Positions 8,610 through 16,749 of a DNA stretch of 64,000 nucleotides are shown here, piece after piece. How positions within the stretch are numbered: position 1 is the stretch's first letter; each line of letters opens with the position of its first letter. Made by a program: the position numbers and the translations under genes. Under the pieces are notes generated by a model. It was not told the origin of the DNA, ran no database searches, and worked only from the letters and a program-made list of their open reading frames with translations. This DNA comes from CAVYOD01 sp963770045 (GTDB lineage Bacteria > Acidobacteriota > Aminicenantia > Aminicenantales > CAVYOD01): assembly GCA_963770045.1 (NCBI GenBank), contig CAVYOD010000023.1, forward strand, positions 79,529 through 143,528, given 5' to 3'.

Positions 8610-9687
8610 ACTTTTTTACCGGCACACCCTGAGCCAGGTCAACCTGGAGTGGCTCAGTTGGAAAAAAATCCAATATGTGGTCACCAGCGACGCCATGTCG
8701 GCCCGGTTCACCCGCTTTCCCAAAGAATTTCCCAAAGAAGCGGAATTTTACCGTTCGCTGGAAGCCCACGCCGTCCTGGTAAAAACCTTTGAGCCTGCCT
8801 GGGATGAGTACAAGAATGACCTCGCCTTGACCGACCTCCACAACCCCACGATCAAGGTCTACAAATGGACGAGCTGTCCCACCTTTCTTTTTCCCGGAAA
8901 TTTTGCCTTTTATTCGCAGAGTGTCGCCCTGAAAAAGGCAGATGACGGGAGCTGGACACTTTCCAGTTTCGTTACCGGAAGGCCGCTCCCCGGGCTGGAT
9001 GAACAAGTGAGAAACCCGTACGTCCGGATCTCCGATCACCGGGGAAAAGAAATCAGTAGGTTAGAGGTTTACCCGGGCCGTTTGGAGAAAGAGTCCGACT
9101 TTTCCTATTCGGGTTCCGCTCGTCTTCCTTCATGGTCGGATGATGCCAAGGTTTCGATCGGCTATAAATATGCCCTTAAGACCCCCGGACTCAGGCTTCC
9201 CAAGCCGGAGGGAGAGCTGGCCAAAGAATCCACTGTCTTTGAGGGAACGGTCAAGTCTGATCCTTCCCAAAAGTCCTTCCTCTGTCTTTATTATTACATC
9301 CTCGTTCCAAACGACCGCGGCCATGCTTACTGCCAGGTCGTTTCCCTGGCCAACAAGGGCGGGTCATGGCGACTCTCCAGCACGGTGTTCGGGGGAGAGC
9401 TCCGCTGGGGCGATGAGTCCGTCCTCAACCCCTTTGTGCAAATCATCGACCAAGACGGCCGTGAGGTTCAAAAACTCGTTCTCTTTGAGGGCAGGGTGGG
9501 CTCTTGGCAGGCCGACCGCAGAGCGCCCGTCAGCGGATCGTGGGAAATTCCTTCTCTGCCTCGTCCCTTCAGGATCATGGTCGGCTACGACGCCTTTTAC
9601 AACAACGAAAAGCCGGCCCGAGCCGGAGGATCGGAAAGTTTCGAGGTCCGCGAGCTCCCGCCCTTCGAGGAAAGAAGTGAGCGGTGA
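8533..9687 (+). CDS. GT39-like glycosyltransferase, C-terminal soluble fragment
   Basis: Genuine coding starts near 8585 (LNFPQQDYELFYRHTLS). Residues that follow (QYVVTSD, FPKEAEFYRSL) are the usual post-membrane domain of PMT_2 proteins. The last ~260 residues hold two similar beta-rich units: one has GSWTLSSFVTGRPLPG...NPYVRISDHRGKEI, the other GSWRLSSTVFGGELRWG...NPFVQIIDQDGREV, each followed by a G-R-(L/V) strand. This duplicated tail is unusual and may bind an acceptor. Its 3' end overlaps a 9-bp inverted repeat at 9674-9707. Confidence 0.62.
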   Translation: MKRSSRRAAGSHWSPTALNFPQQDYELFYRHTLSQVNLEWLSWKKIQYVVTSDAMSARFTRFPKEFPKEAEFYRSLEAHAVLVKTFEPAWDEYKNDLALTDLHNPTIKVYKWTSCPTFLFPGNFAFYSQSVALKKADDGSWTLSSFVTGRPLPGLDEQVRNPYVRISDHRGKEISRLEVYPGRLEKESDFSYSGSARLPSWSDDAKVSIGYKYALKTPGLRLPKPEGELAKESTVFEGTVKSDPSQKSFLCLYYYILVPNDRGHAYCQVVSLANKGGSWRLSSTVFGGELRWGDESVLNPFVQIIDQDGREVQKLVLFEGRVGSWQADRRAPVSGSWEIPSLPRPFRIMVGYDAFYNNEKPARAGGSESFEVRELPPFEERSER

Positions 9688-9750
9688 AAAAACCAAAGCT
9701 CACTTCACTTGTTGCGCCTTTGATCCACTGCTCACTGCTCACGGCTCACT
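9674..9750. repeat. Heptad (GTGAG-type) repeats with inverted arms
   Basis: GAAGTGAGC (9674-9682) pairs perfectly with GCTCACTTC (9699-9707), and further CTCACTG/CTCACGG units run to 9750. The hairpin may end transcription of the glycosyltransferase gene. The same 7-base units recur in other intergenic gaps of this window. Confidence 0.6.
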
Positions 9751-9756
9751 AAAATG

Positions 9757-9765
9757 TGTTATAAT
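9757..9765 (+). promoter_or_regulatory. Extended -10 promoter for ftsK
   Basis: TGT-TATAAT (9757-9765) is an extended -10 box; the -35 position shows no consensus. The ftsK ATG at 9774 lies 8 bases downstream, implying a leaderless or nearly leaderless message. Confidence 0.55.
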
Positions 9766-9773
9766 CTCCCCCG

Positions 9774-12098
9774 ATGAGGATCAAGAAAAGCAAGAAGACG
9801 GCGCCGGCGCCGGAAAAACGCTCGGCGAAAAAGCGCACTTTTCCCTCAGAGATCGTCGGCATCCTCGTCGTCTTTTTGTCGCTTTTCCTTCTGATCAGCC
9901 TCGTCAGCTACGACTCCAAGGACCCATCCTGGGCCAGCGTCACTTCCTCCCGGGCCAAAGTCCATAACTTCGGAGGAAAAGTCGGTGCCTCGCTGGCCGA
10001 GGTTCTTCTTCAGTTCCTCGGCCTTTCCTCTTTTGTTTTCCCCTTCCTCCTGGGCTATCTGGGGCTCAGGTCAATCATGTCCCAGAAAACCGCCCGACTC
10101 CTGCTGCGATTCGGCGGGACGGTCCTCTTTGTTTTTATCCTGAGTTCCCTATCCTTTATGCTGTTCCAGAGCTACACCTGGGGAGGGACCGAGATCCCGG
10201 CCGGCGGCATCATCGGAAGCTCCCTCTCTTCCCTCCTGATTCGCTATTTTAACCACGTCGGGACGCTGATCTTTCTCATTGCCGGGCTCATCCTTTTCAT
10301 CATGTTCTCCACGGAATTCTCCTTGAGCAAGGTCCTTCATTCCTTGGCCCGCATTTCTCAGTTCGCCTTCAAGGAAGTCAGGATCCGGGTTATCCATTAC
10401 CAGAAGTCCAAGAACAAAGAGAAGATGAGGGATAAAGTCGTCAAGAAGTACTCCACGCCGGTTCCGGAGAAAGACAAAGAAAAAGAAGACAAAAAAGAGG
10501 CGAAAAAAGAAGAGAAGCAAAAAAAAGCCAAGGAACCAAGGAAGGGGCTCAAACTGGGGACCGCTCCTCCTGTCGCCGAACCCCCGCGGCCGCCTGAGAA
10601 GTTCCTCTTCCCGGAAATGGAACTGACAGGGGATTATCATTTTCCGCCCTTCAACTTGCTCGACCCCGGCAAGCCATCGGAAAAAGTCGATAAAAATGAA
10701 CTCTATGAAAAAAAGCAGCGGATCGAGGAGAAGCTCCGTGAGTTCAAGGTCCAGGGAGAGGTCAGGGAGTACCATCCCGGCCCGGTCATCACGACCTACG
10801 AATTCTGTCCCGATCCGGGGATAAAAATCGCTCAGGTCGCCAACCTCGCCGAGGACCTGTCTCTGGCCCTGGGCGCGGAATCGGTGAGAATTCAGAGAAT
10901 CCCCGGCAAATCCTCACTAGGGGTGGAGATCCCCAATAATCGGCGAGAGGTCATCAACCTCAGGGACATCATCCAGTCGGAAAAATTCATGAACGCTCCC
11001 TCCAAGTTGAGCTTCGCCCTGGGGAAAACCGTCCACGGCGAGGTCTACGTGACCGATCTTTCGGTCATGCCCCACCTGCTCATCGCCGGGGCGACGGGAA
11101 CAGGGAAGAGCGTCGCCCTCAACGCCCTTATCGCCTCCATCCTTTACAAGTCCACCCCGGACGAAGTGAAGCTGATCCTCATCGACCCCAAGAGGCTGGA
11201 ATTCACCCTCTACGAAGGCATCCCCCACCTCCTCAGCCCGGTGATCAACGATCCCAAGAAAGCCGCCCCTGTGCTCTATTACGCAATCAAGAAAATGGAA
11301 GAGAGGTACCAGACACTGAACCTGATGAAGGTCCGCAACATCGAGCAGTACAACCAGCAGGTCAAGCAGATCCTGACCGAAAAGAGAGGGAAGCTCTCCG
11401 ATGAGGAGAAAGAAAAATTCAAGCCGCTCCCCTACATCATCATCATCATTGATGAGTTGGCCGAGCTGATGATGGTCGGCGCCCAGGATGTGGAGAATTG
11501 CATCGCCCGGTTGGCCCAGCTCGCCCGGGCCGTGGGCATTCACCTGGTGATGGCGACCCAGCGTCCGTCGATCGATGTCATCACCGGGACGATCAAGAAC
11601 AATTTCTCAAGCCGGATCGCTTTCCGCGTACCCTCCAAAGTCGATTCCAGAATCATCATCGACACGATCGGAGCCGATAAGCTCCTGGGCCTCGGTGACA
11701 TGCTGTTCATGCCTCCCAACTACCCCAGAATCATCCGGCTGCACTGCGCTTACATTTCCATACCGGAAGTCAGACGCCTGGTCAAATTCGTCCGGGAACA
11801 GAGGACGCCGAAATACGATGAGAAGATCGTCAACGTGGTCAAAGGCCCGTCGGATCAGATTTGGGACGAAGATGGGGAGAAGGATGAGCTCTACGAAAAA
11901 GCCGTGGAGCTCATCCTCAACACCGGCCAGGCATCGGTCTCCTACCTCCAGAGAAAGCTGAAACTGGGCTATGCCCGGGCCGCAAGAATCATCGACCAGA
12001 TGGAACAAGAAGGGATCCTGGGCCCCGGCGAAGGAAGCAAACCCAGGGACATCCTTGTCGACCCCATCTCCTACCTCAAACAAAAAGAGCAACAATAA
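9774..12098 (+). CDS. ftsK: DNA translocase FtsK
   Basis: The protein has 774 residues, full length for a short-linker FtsK/SpoIIIE. Four membrane helices occupy residues ~25-185. A very charged linker (Lys/Glu-rich, ~215-265) follows. The motor has Walker A GATGTGKS near residue 440 and Walker B IIIIIDELAEL near 555, and the C-terminus is a winged-helix gamma domain (SYLQRKLKLGYARAARIID) that reads polarity sequences. FtsK pumps chromosome ends through the division septum. The ATG at 9774 has no ribosome site but sits 8 bases after an extended -10 box. The downstream gap is filled with 9-mer and 7-mer repeats. Confidence 0.96.
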   Translation: MRIKKSKKTAPAPEKRSAKKRTFPSEIVGILVVFLSLFLLISLVSYDSKDPSWASVTSSRAKVHNFGGKVGASLAEVLLQFLGLSSFVFPFLLGYLGLRSIMSQKTARLLLRFGGTVLFVFILSSLSFMLFQSYTWGGTEIPAGGIIGSSLSSLLIRYFNHVGTLIFLIAGLILFIMFSTEFSLSKVLHSLARISQFAFKEVRIRVIHYQKSKNKEKMRDKVVKKYSTPVPEKDKEKEDKKEAKKEEKQKKAKEPRKGLKLGTAPPVAEPPRPPEKFLFPEMELTGDYHFPPFNLLDPGKPSEKVDKNELYEKKQRIEEKLREFKVQGEVREYHPGPVITTYEFCPDPGIKIAQVANLAEDLSLALGAESVRIQRIPGKSSLGVEIPNNRREVINLRDIIQSEKFMNAPSKLSFALGKTVHGEVYVTDLSVMPHLLIAGATGTGKSVALNALIASILYKSTPDEVKLILIDPKRLEFTLYEGIPHLLSPVINDPKKAAPVLYYAIKKMEERYQTLNLMKVRNIEQYNQQVKQILTEKRGKLSDEEKEKFKPLPYIIIIIDELAELMMVGAQDVENCIARLAQLARAVGIHLVMATQRPSIDVITGTIKNNFSSRIAFRVPSKVDSRIIIDTIGADKLLGLGDMLFMPPNYPRIIRLHCAYISIPEVRRLVKFVREQRTPKYDEKIVNVVKGPSDQIWDEDGEKDELYEKAVELILNTGQASVSYLQRKLKLGYARAARIIDQMEQEGILGPGEGSKPRDILVDPISYLKQKEQQ

Positions 12099-12287
12099 CT
12101 CGTCTATCTCGTCTATCTCGTCATCCGTCTCCCGGTGAGCACCAGTGAGCTGTGGGCAGTCGATGGTGAGGAGTGAGGGGCAAGGAGTGAAGAGTCCAAA
12201 ACAACAAATAAAGGATCGCTTTTTTATGGATTTGGCGAGAAAGACAAGATTGACGAGACGGACGAGATCGAATAGCGAGATAGACGG
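12099..12287. repeat. Inverted 9-mer arrays flanking a heptad array
   Basis: 12099-12130 repeats CGTCTATCT units; 12252-12287 holds the inverse (GACGAGATx, GAGATAGACG). Between them (12134-12196) are heptads such as GTGAGGA, GTGAGGG and GTGAGCT. The two 9-mer arms could pair as a long imperfect hairpin between the convergent ftsK and HD-GYP genes. Confidence 0.7.
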
Positions 12288-12289
12288 TT

Positions 12290-13345
12290 TTAGTGGATTG
12301 ATGGCAGGCGAAGGGAGCTCTTGGTCTCGAGCCTGGAGCGCTGCCACTTATCTTTGGGAATGGAGAGGAAAACATCGACGACCAGCGGATCGAATTGACT
12401 GCCGCTGCATTTCTCGATCTCCCAAATGGCCTCATCAAAGTCTCTTCCTCTGCGGTAGGGCCGGTCGGAAGTGATGGCGTCGAGTGTGTCCGCCAGGGCA
12501 AAGATCCGGGCTTCGAGGGGGATCTGTTCACCGGCCAAGCCGTAAGGATAGCCGCTGCCATCGTAGGATTCATGGTGGTAGAGCACGACCCGGGCGGCCT
12601 CTTTTAAGGAATCGAATTCGGCGATCATCTCGTGGCCGAGGAGAGGATGGTCCTTGACGATCTCCCTCTCGATCGTAGTCAGGGGGCCTGCCTTTTTCAG
12701 GATGGACTCGGGGACTCCGATCTTGCCGATGTCGTGAAGCAGAGCGCCCCTCTCCAGGTCACTCAGGAATTTCTTATCATCGATCCCGAGCGCCCTGGCC
12801 AGAAGCAGCGCATAACTCGCCACGTACTGGGAATGGCCCAGAGAATCCTCGTTGTCGTCGGTGGCGGCGATGAAATAGAGAAGGTTGGAGTTGAAGAACA
12901 CCTGGGCTTCGGAGACGTTCTTTCCCATCTCGGATACGTGCTCCTTGAAGACACGCTCATAGTACTGGTCCAGTTCTTTAAGAATCCGCCGGGCCGAGAT
13001 GATCTTGACGAGCTTCTCGAGCTGGTTATCCCAACAGAAATGTTTCTGGAGCTCCTGCTCTTTTTCCGGTGATTCGGGGAGCGGCATCGGGGATAGAGTC
13101 CGGCCGTTCGTGTCTCCGCGGCGGTCCAGAAAGAGAAGGGCGTTCAGCCCCTGCGTCAGGCTAAAGCTCGAGAATGTCCGGTTTTTCTGAGGGCTCAGGG
13201 CTTCCAGTTTGCTGAAGGTCTGGAAGTATTCAAGCTCCCTGGGGGTCATGGTCTGATAGAAGACGCTTTTCAGGCCTTTTCCATCTTCGAGGACAAACCG
13301 CTTCTGGCGTCCTGTCTCAGCTGTTGTCTTCATCGATCCTTTCAT
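12290..13345 (-). CDS. HD-GYP domain phosphohydrolase
   Basis: The protein has 351 residues. The C-terminal half is an HD-GYP domain: His/Asp pair in LLHDIGKIG (HD at 204-205), HH at 257-258, and the GYP signature in YDGSGYP (265-267). These hydrolyse cyclic-di-GMP or related cyclic dinucleotides. The first ~110 residues resemble no domain I know and may be a sensor. It lacks membrane helices, so it should be cytoplasmic. AAGG lies directly before the ATG at 13345, and a TATAAG is about 11 bases upstream. It faces ftsK tail to tail across repeats. Confidence 0.9.
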   Translation of the reverse strand: MKGSMKTTAETGRQKRFVLEDGKGLKSVFYQTMTPRELEYFQTFSKLEALSPQKNRTFSSFSLTQGLNALLFLDRRGDTNGRTLSPMPLPESPEKEQELQKHFCWDNQLEKLVKIISARRILKELDQYYERVFKEHVSEMGKNVSEAQVFFNSNLLYFIAATDDNEDSLGHSQYVASYALLLARALGIDDKKFLSDLERGALLHDIGKIGVPESILKKAGPLTTIEREIVKDHPLLGHEMIAEFDSLKEAARVVLYHHESYDGSGYPYGLAGEQIPLEARIFALADTLDAITSDRPYRRGRDFDEAIWEIEKCSGSQFDPLVVDVFLSIPKDKWQRSRLETKSSLRLPSIH

Positions 13346-13465
13346 CCTTGGTTACTCTTATACTTCCATCCTGAAGCGCGGTTCCAAAAGTTTAGTCGGA
13401 AAAGGCAAAAAAAAATTGAATCCTCTGTCTCCTCCTCAAAGAATGGCCAACCTCCTACGCCGAGC

Positions 13466-13645
13466 CTAAGCTCCTTCCTGAACGACTCCGGCGGCGGAGC
13501 GGCGTTCCGGCTGACTGGGAGCGAAGAGGTCCAGGACCTCAAAACCTTCTTGTTTCAGCCTGTTCTCGATGTGGTTATAGAAATCTCGCTCTGTTTTGAG
13601 AACGAAATAACCGGGTTCTTTTCGCCCCTCCGGATGATCTCCCAT
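13466..13645 (-). CDS. Small conserved-looking protein, 59 residues
   Basis: This short frame starts at ATG 13645 with GAGGA 5 bases upstream and ends at TAG 13466-13468. The product starts MGDHPEGRKEPGYFVLKTER and includes a plausible amphipathic helix (DFYNHIENRLKQEGFEVLDL). Its codon choice is like the neighbours, with GC-rich third positions, which argues against a chance frame. It has no signal peptide or membrane segment. It is divergent from the sigma-factor gene, and the two promoters would overlap near 13713-13719. I do not recognise the family. Confidence 0.55.
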   Translation of the reverse strand: MGDHPEGRKEPGYFVLKTERDFYNHIENRLKQEGFEVLDLFAPSQPERRSAAGVVQEGA

Positions 13646-13712
13646 GGTTGTCCTCAGTTCAAATGCACAAGATTAGTCGAGGCTCGGGACCAAAAATTGA
13701 TAGGACCTTTGC

Positions 13713-13741
13713 TTGTCAACCCAGGGACCAATCGATATAAT
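13713..13741 (+). promoter_or_regulatory. Strong leaderless sigma-70-type promoter
   Basis: TTGTCA (13713-13718), a 17-base spacer and a perfect TATAAT (13736-13741). The GTG start of the sigma-factor gene is 7 bases later at 13749, so transcription should begin at or near the start codon. On the other strand, bases 13714-13719 read TTGACA, a consensus -35 facing the 59-residue protein gene. Confidence 0.75.
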
Positions 13742-13748
13742 AACAGCC

Positions 13749-14249
13749 GTGAGCGCAGAAAAGAGGGAGTTCAATCTCGAAGAGATCATCACCAAGTACA
13801 GACCGGTGGTCAGCTTCAGAGTCAGACGCACCCTGGGAAGCTACAGCCCGGACTGGGAGGATGTGGTCGCAGAGATCATGACCCAGACCATCGAAAAGCT
13901 GCGCAAGGGCGAGTTCCGGGGGGATTCCTCGATCGGGACCTTCATTTATACCATTACCAGCCGAAGGATTGTGGACCATATCAGGGAGAAGAGCAAGGTC
14001 CTGAGACACATCCCCGAGAGCAACCCCTTTCCCGACCCCCAGGAGGATGTCGAGAGCAAAGAGCGGGCGGAATGGATCTCCGGCGCTCTGGACAAGTTAA
14101 AACCCAAGTTCAAGGAGGTCATCTATCTCTATTATTATAAGGAACTCTCCAGGGAGGAAGTGGCCAAGCGCCTGGGAATCTCGCCCCGAAGAGTGAGTGA
14201 GCGGGTCAACTACGCCCAAAAGCTGCTCCGCAAGATCATGAAAAAATGA
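13749..14249 (+). CDS. RNA polymerase sigma-70 family factor (ECF-like)
   Basis: From GTG 13749 the product has 166 residues, normal for an ECF sigma factor. Region 2 spans ~15-80 (DWEDVVAEIMTQTIEKL, TFIYTITSRRIVDHIRE). Region 4 spans ~110-165 with a helix-turn-helix (YYKELSREEVAKRLGISPRRVSERV). It directs RNA polymerase to an extracytoplasmic-stress-type regulon. I chose the GTG because a perfect -10 box is 7 bases upstream; the longer frame from 13713 would begin inside the -35 box. The next gene, on the same strand, encodes a zinc-binding anti-sigma-type protein, so the pair is a classical sigma/anti-sigma unit. Confidence 0.88.
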   Translation: MSAEKREFNLEEIITKYRPVVSFRVRRTLGSYSPDWEDVVAEIMTQTIEKLRKGEFRGDSSIGTFIYTITSRRIVDHIREKSKVLRHIPESNPFPDPQEDVESKERAEWISGALDKLKPKFKEVIYLYYYKELSREEVAKRLGISPRRVSERVNYAQKLLRKIMKK

Positions 14250-14324
14250 GTGATTCTTTCAGTTTTTCGGCCCTGAATTCGACTAAATTGTTGAAATCAG
14301 GTTAAAAGAGTAAAGGTGAGTCCA

Positions 14325-14979
14325 ATGAAGAAATGCATGTATGAAAATCAGATCGATGATTACCTCCTGAACAGACTCCCGGCTTCCGAAAAAGAGAAAT
14401 TTGAAGAGCACTATTTCAACTGTCTAGCCTGTTTTGAGTTGACCCGCGAACGAGACGAGATGATAAGGGCTATCAAGTCCAAAGGGGCCGAGTTCTTCGC
14501 CAAGGAGCCTGCGGCTGAAAAGGGCCGGGCGCCCGCCTGGTACCAGAATGTTCTTTCCTTTCTGACCCCTAAGACAGTGGGCCGTGGCCACGGTTTCAGC
14601 GGCCATCGTCTTGATCACTGTTTTCGGAGTCCTCCCGAGCCTCAAGCACGGCACTCCCCAGTTCTATCTCAATGAAGGCGAAACGGTCCGAGGAGGTTCG
14701 ATCCAGCTCATCTCACCGCTGTCGGACGTCAGCTCGGTGCCGGCCGCTTTTGAATGGAAGAGCCTGGGCGACGATATCGAATACCAGTTCTACCTATCTA
14801 ACCAGCAGCTTCTCTGGAAGGGCTCGACCAGAGAGAGCAGGATCGTCCTGCCGAACGAGGTGAAGAACCGCATCGTCGCCGGAGAGAGATATTCCTGGCA
14901 GGTGAAAGCGTTCAATCCCAAAGGCGCGTTGATCGCCGTTTCCAGCAAGGTCCCGTTCAAGATTTCCAGAGTCGAATAA
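14325..14979 (+). CDS. Zinc-finger anti-sigma factor (frameshifted)
   Basis: The start ATG at 14325 follows AAAGGTGA. The N-terminus has an anti-sigma zinc motif HxxxCxxC (HYFNCLAC). A membrane helix (AAIVLITVFGVLPSL) and a ~110-residue beta-rich outer domain follow in a second frame. The break is at 14566-14572 (ACCCCTAA): one extra base there restores a protein of ~217 residues running ...FLTPRQWAVATVSAAIVLI. It lies 75 bases after the sigma-factor gene and presumably holds that factor at the membrane. If the break is real, the sigma factor would be unrestrained. Confidence 0.7.
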
Positions 14980-14985
14980 ACCGAG

Positions 14986-15032
14986 GGAGTTGGATTTTCT
15001 TTTGAGGGAAGAAAAACCAACTCCTTTTTTTT
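14986..15032 (+). terminator. Rho-independent terminator
   Basis: GGAGTTGG pairs with CCAACTCC, extended past one mismatch by TTTTCT/AGAAAA, and is followed by eight T (15025-15032). It closes the sigma/anti-sigma operon. Confidence 0.85.
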
Positions 15033-15080
15033 GTCTTCGATTCTCCGGAAGGCCCCCAAAAGAGAAGTCGGTCAGCTTTT

Positions 15081-15764
15081 TCAGTCTTCGATGAGCCTGT
15101 CTTCTTCCCCGGTGTACATCCGGCCGCGGCTCTCTTCCTCAAAGGCCAGACAGCACATCAGGCGTCCGCAGAGGCCGGATATCTTGGTCGGGTTGATGAC
15201 GATCTGCTGCCTCCGGGCCTTCTGGATGGTGACGGGCTCGAAGCTCCTCATAAAACTGGAGCAGCAGAGCGGTCTTCCGCACACGCCCAGCCCGCCGATC
15301 ATCTTGGCCTCGTCGCGGACGCCGACCTGGCGCATCTCGATCCTCATCCTGAACTCCTTGGCCAGGTCTTTGACCAATTGACGAAAATCAATTCGGCCGT
15401 CGGCCGTATAGTAGAAGATGCCCTTCTTCTCGCTGAAAAAATAGCGGACGGCGACGAGTTTCATCGGCAGACCGCGGGCGCTGATCCGTCTCAGGCAAAA
15501 ATCCAGGGCCCTTTTTTCCTTTTCCCGGAGCCACTCGAACTTCCTCTTGTCCTCTTCGGTGGCCTTTCGGATCACCCTGGCCGCATCCTTGACCGCTTTG
15601 GGAGATGTGCAGAGGCAGCTCGAAAGATCGACCACTGTCGCCAAGTCGCCCCCCAGCTCCGATTCGACCAGGCACAGGTCTCCCCGTTGGACAGCCAAGC
15701 CTTCGGTTTTGGCGCGCACGAGCCTGCCTGTGCTTTCCGAGATCATGCAGACAATATCAGACAT
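15081..15764 (-). CDS. PSP1-domain protein, YaaT-like
   Basis: From ATG 15764 the product has 227 residues. The C-terminal half contains the paired cysteine motifs of PSP1/YaaT proteins (GVCGRPLCCSSF and SGLCGRLMCCLAFE). In Bacillus, YaaT works in a complex with YlbF/YmcA that binds FeS clusters and affects RNA processing and sporulation; that role is family knowledge. The ATG overlaps the last codons of holB (stop at 15757-15759), so translation is probably coupled. The yaaT-holB pairing is also common in Firmicutes. Confidence 0.85.
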   Translation of the reverse strand: MSDIVCMISESTGRLVRAKTEGLAVQRGDLCLVESELGGDLATVVDLSSCLCTSPKAVKDAARVIRKATEEDKRKFEWLREKEKRALDFCLRRISARGLPMKLVAVRYFFSEKKGIFYYTADGRIDFRQLVKDLAKEFRMRIEMRQVGVRDEAKMIGGLGVCGRPLCCSSFMRSFEPVTIQKARRQQIVINPTKISGLCGRLMCCLAFEEESRGRMYTGEEDRLIED

Positions 15765-16749
15765 TTCTCTGTTCTCCAAATCTTGAAAAAAGTGAGCTGA
15801 CCAAGAGGCCTGTGTTCAGGTTCCTGGACAGGCCGGCCGTCGCGAAATCGATCTGGGCCAGCCCCTCCAGGGTTCCCTCCAAGCCGAGGAGTTTTTCCGC
15901 CTCTCTGAGCTCATTTTCAAAGTCCGGATTCAGGAGGTAGCGTGTCTTACCCCCCTCCTTGAGCAGGACAACATCCCGCCCGAACGATGACAGGAGCTCC
16001 AGGATCTGCTCGAGTTCCTCCCTGACGACGGAGCGCTGGGCTGTGCTCAGCTTCCTTAGGACGCCCGACGCCCCCCGGCCTTGGAGGAGCGCCAGAAAAA
16101 GCCCCCAGGTGTCGCGCTTCCTTTTCTGAACCTCCTCCCATTCTAAGGAGAGGGCTTTGTCCAGGTTCCCTCTCGCCACAAGAGAGACGATCTTGGCTCT
16201 GTCCTCGGGAAAACCGCGCTCGAGGAGCAGTCTCTCGATCTCCGGGTTGGAGACGGGAAGGAAATTCAGAATCCGGCAGCGCGACCGGATCGTGGGCAGG
16301 ATCAGATACGGGTTGCTGGTCAAGAGGATAATATGGGTAAAAAGCGGCGGCTCTTCCAGGATCTTGAGGAGAGAGTTGGCCGCCTCATCGTTCATCTTGT
16401 CCGCTTCCTCCACGATAAAAACTCTCTTCCCCTTGATCATCGGCCTCAGATAAGCCATCTGCTTCAGGAACCTCATCTGACTGATCTTGATGACCTCCTT
16501 CTCGGCGGTGATCTCCATGACGTCGGGGAACCTGTGGTTATCTATGGCTAGGCAATTCGCGCATTCGTCACAGGAGTCGTCTTTCTTGCGCTCGCAGTTC
16601 AGGGCTTTGGCCAGGACGAGAGAGGTGGTTTTTTTGCCGACGCCCTCGGGACCGCAGAAAAGCAGGGAATTGGGAACGCGCGACCTCTCCAGGGCGATCC
16701 GCAGCGTCTTCTTTATCCGCTCATTGCCGGGAATATCTTTAAAAGCCAT
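15757..16749 (-). CDS. holB: DNA polymerase III subunit delta'
   Basis: The product has 330 residues. A Walker A-like GPEGVGKKTTS is near residue 33, followed by the four-cysteine zinc module (CERKKDDSCDECANC) of clamp-loader subunits and the SRC motif (TIRSRC) in the AAA+ core. It is the delta' subunit, which opens the sliding clamp together with delta (holA is at 44.5 kb). The start at 16749 overlaps the 3' end of uvrA (stop at 16739), so uvrA-holB-yaaT form one operon. Confidence 0.9.
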   Translation of the reverse strand: MAFKDIPGNERIKKTLRIALERSRVPNSLLFCGPEGVGKKTTSLVLAKALNCERKKDDSCDECANCLAIDNHRFPDVMEITAEKEVIKISQMRFLKQMAYLRPMIKGKRVFIVEEADKMNDEAANSLLKILEEPPLFTHIILLTSNPYLILPTIRSRCRILNFLPVSNPEIERLLLERGFPEDRAKIVSLVARGNLDKALSLEWEEVQKRKRDTWGLFLALLQGRGASGVLRKLSTAQRSVVREELEQILELLSSFGRDVVLLKEGGKTRYLLNPDFENELREAEKLLGLEGTLEGLAQIDFATAGLSRNLNTGLLVSSLFSRFGEQRNV

